This document shows, one piece after another, positions 36,289 through 37,006 of a stretch of 37,006 nucleotides of DNA. How positions within the stretch are numbered: the stretch's first letter is position 1; each line of letters opens with the position of its first letter. The translations under genes and the position numbers were made by a program. A model generated the notes under the pieces. It saw only the letters and a list, made by a program, of their open reading frames with translations, did no database searches and was not told the origin of the DNA. Location: contig JAMOOM010000135.1 in NCBI GenBank assembly GCA_027065515.1, forward strand, positions 1-37,006, read 5' to 3'. Source of the stretch: Campylobacterales bacterium. GTDB lineage: Bacteria > Campylobacterota > Campylobacteria > Campylobacterales > Hydrogenimonadaceae.

Positions 36289-37006
36289 ATGAGAGACGAC
36301 AAACCGATTATCGAAAACGAAGGAGCGATTTTTGCCAAAGCGCTTTCGGATTTTTTCACAACGAAATTTCTGGCGCTGAGCACAGCCCCGTTTCTGATTA
36401 CGGCGATAGTGGCTTTTATATTTTTGTACTATCTTTCGGGAGAGTTTTTCGATATGCTCAATATCGCGGCGCAAGCGTCGCAAAATCCAGATATCGCCCA
36501 GTCACAAAATGAATTGGCGCAGTTTGCCAAAGAGTATCCGCTGATGGCTACCATAATGGGAAGCTTCCTGTTCAAAGCGGTAGCCGGTACACTCTTTTAT
36601 GTGGTAGGCGGAGGGTTCGCCGTATTGGTATCTGTGATTTTGGCCGTCGTTATCGTAGGCTTCTTCACTCCATACGTCGTAGCCGAAGTTCAAAGACGGC
36701 ACTATCCCGATATCGAACGCAAAGCTACAGTCACCATCGGAGAGTACATTCTGTTCATGCTCAAACAGTTTGCGCTTTTCATGCTCTTTTTTCTAGTCTC
36801 TTTGCCCTTCTATTTCGTGCCTCTTGTAAATATCGTGGCGATGAACGCGCCTTTCTATTTTCTGTTCCACAGGCTTCTCACCAGAGACGTAGCCGGTGAA
36901 ATTTTCGACAAAGAGGAGATGAAGATCGTATTCAAAGAGGCCAAGTGGCGAATCGCAACCACGACACTTATTTTATATCTGCTTTCACTGATTCCCGCTG
37001 TGGGCA
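36289..37006 (+). CDS. EI24-domain (CysZ-like) membrane protein, truncated by window edge
   Basis: AAGGAGGAGG RBS; MRDDKPIIENEGAIFAKALSDFFTTKFLALSTAPFLITAIVAFIFLYYLSG...; open frame to the window end, absent from the ORF track. Confidence 0.75.
   Translation, partial: MRDDKPIIENEGAIFAKALSDFFTTKFLALSTAPFLITAIVAFIFLYYLSGEFFDMLNIAAQASQNPDIAQSQNELAQFAKEYPLMATIMGSFLFKAVAGTLFYVVGGGFAVLVSVILAVVIVGFFTPYVVAEVQRRHYPDIERKATVTIGEYILFMLKQFALFMLFFLVSLPFYFVPLVNIVAMNAPFYFLFHRLLTRDVAGEIFDKEEMKIVFKEAKWRIATTTLILYLLSLIPAVG

Noticed and set aside
1-37006. CRISPR array or transposase
   Set aside because: No regularly spaced repeats and no recognisable transposase, integrase or Cas protein were seen in any frame.

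Overview
This 37 kb window looks like a Campylobacterota (epsilonproteobacterial) chromosome: dense, mostly housekeeping, with many overlapping start/stop codons. Left part (1-14.2 kb): S4/RsuA-type pseudouridine synthase (truncated at the edge), KdsD/KpsF, RNase J with a long low-complexity N-terminus, KsgA, HisF, a nucleoside phosphorylase-like protein, RlmN, an RluA-type pseudouridine synthase, PurB, NrdA, NrdB, a carbon-nitrogen hydrolase and Pcm. Two perfect 16-bp parS palindromes (TGTTTCACGTGAAACA) lie inside coding sequence at 5436 and 7157. Middle part (14.2-22.8 kb): an accessory-looking stretch beginning near a tRNA-Pro(GGG). It holds hypothetical coiled-coil genes, an orphan VirD4/TraG/HerA-like P-loop ATPase, a divergent three-gene cassette of unknown function, and a frameshifted diguanylate cyclase. 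Right part (22.8-37 kb): SagB-type nitroreductase, DUF309, a truncated rhodanese remnant, TrmH/SpoU methyltransferase, an outer-membrane barrel, a diheme cytochrome c, rhodanese and YajQ. It continues with NDH-2, 1-Cys peroxiredoxin, a candidate bacterial histone-fold (DUF1931-like) protein coupled to HdeD and YfdX, CorA, Crp/Fnr, a FrdB/FrdA-type pair without a linked anchor, and a truncated EI24-like membrane protein. The best leads are the coding-embedded parS pair, the YfdX-HdeD-histone-fold operon, the orphan coupling-protein-like ATPase with its divergent cassette, and the unusual FrdA/FrdB motifs. All product names come from reading the translations by eye; no database search was run.
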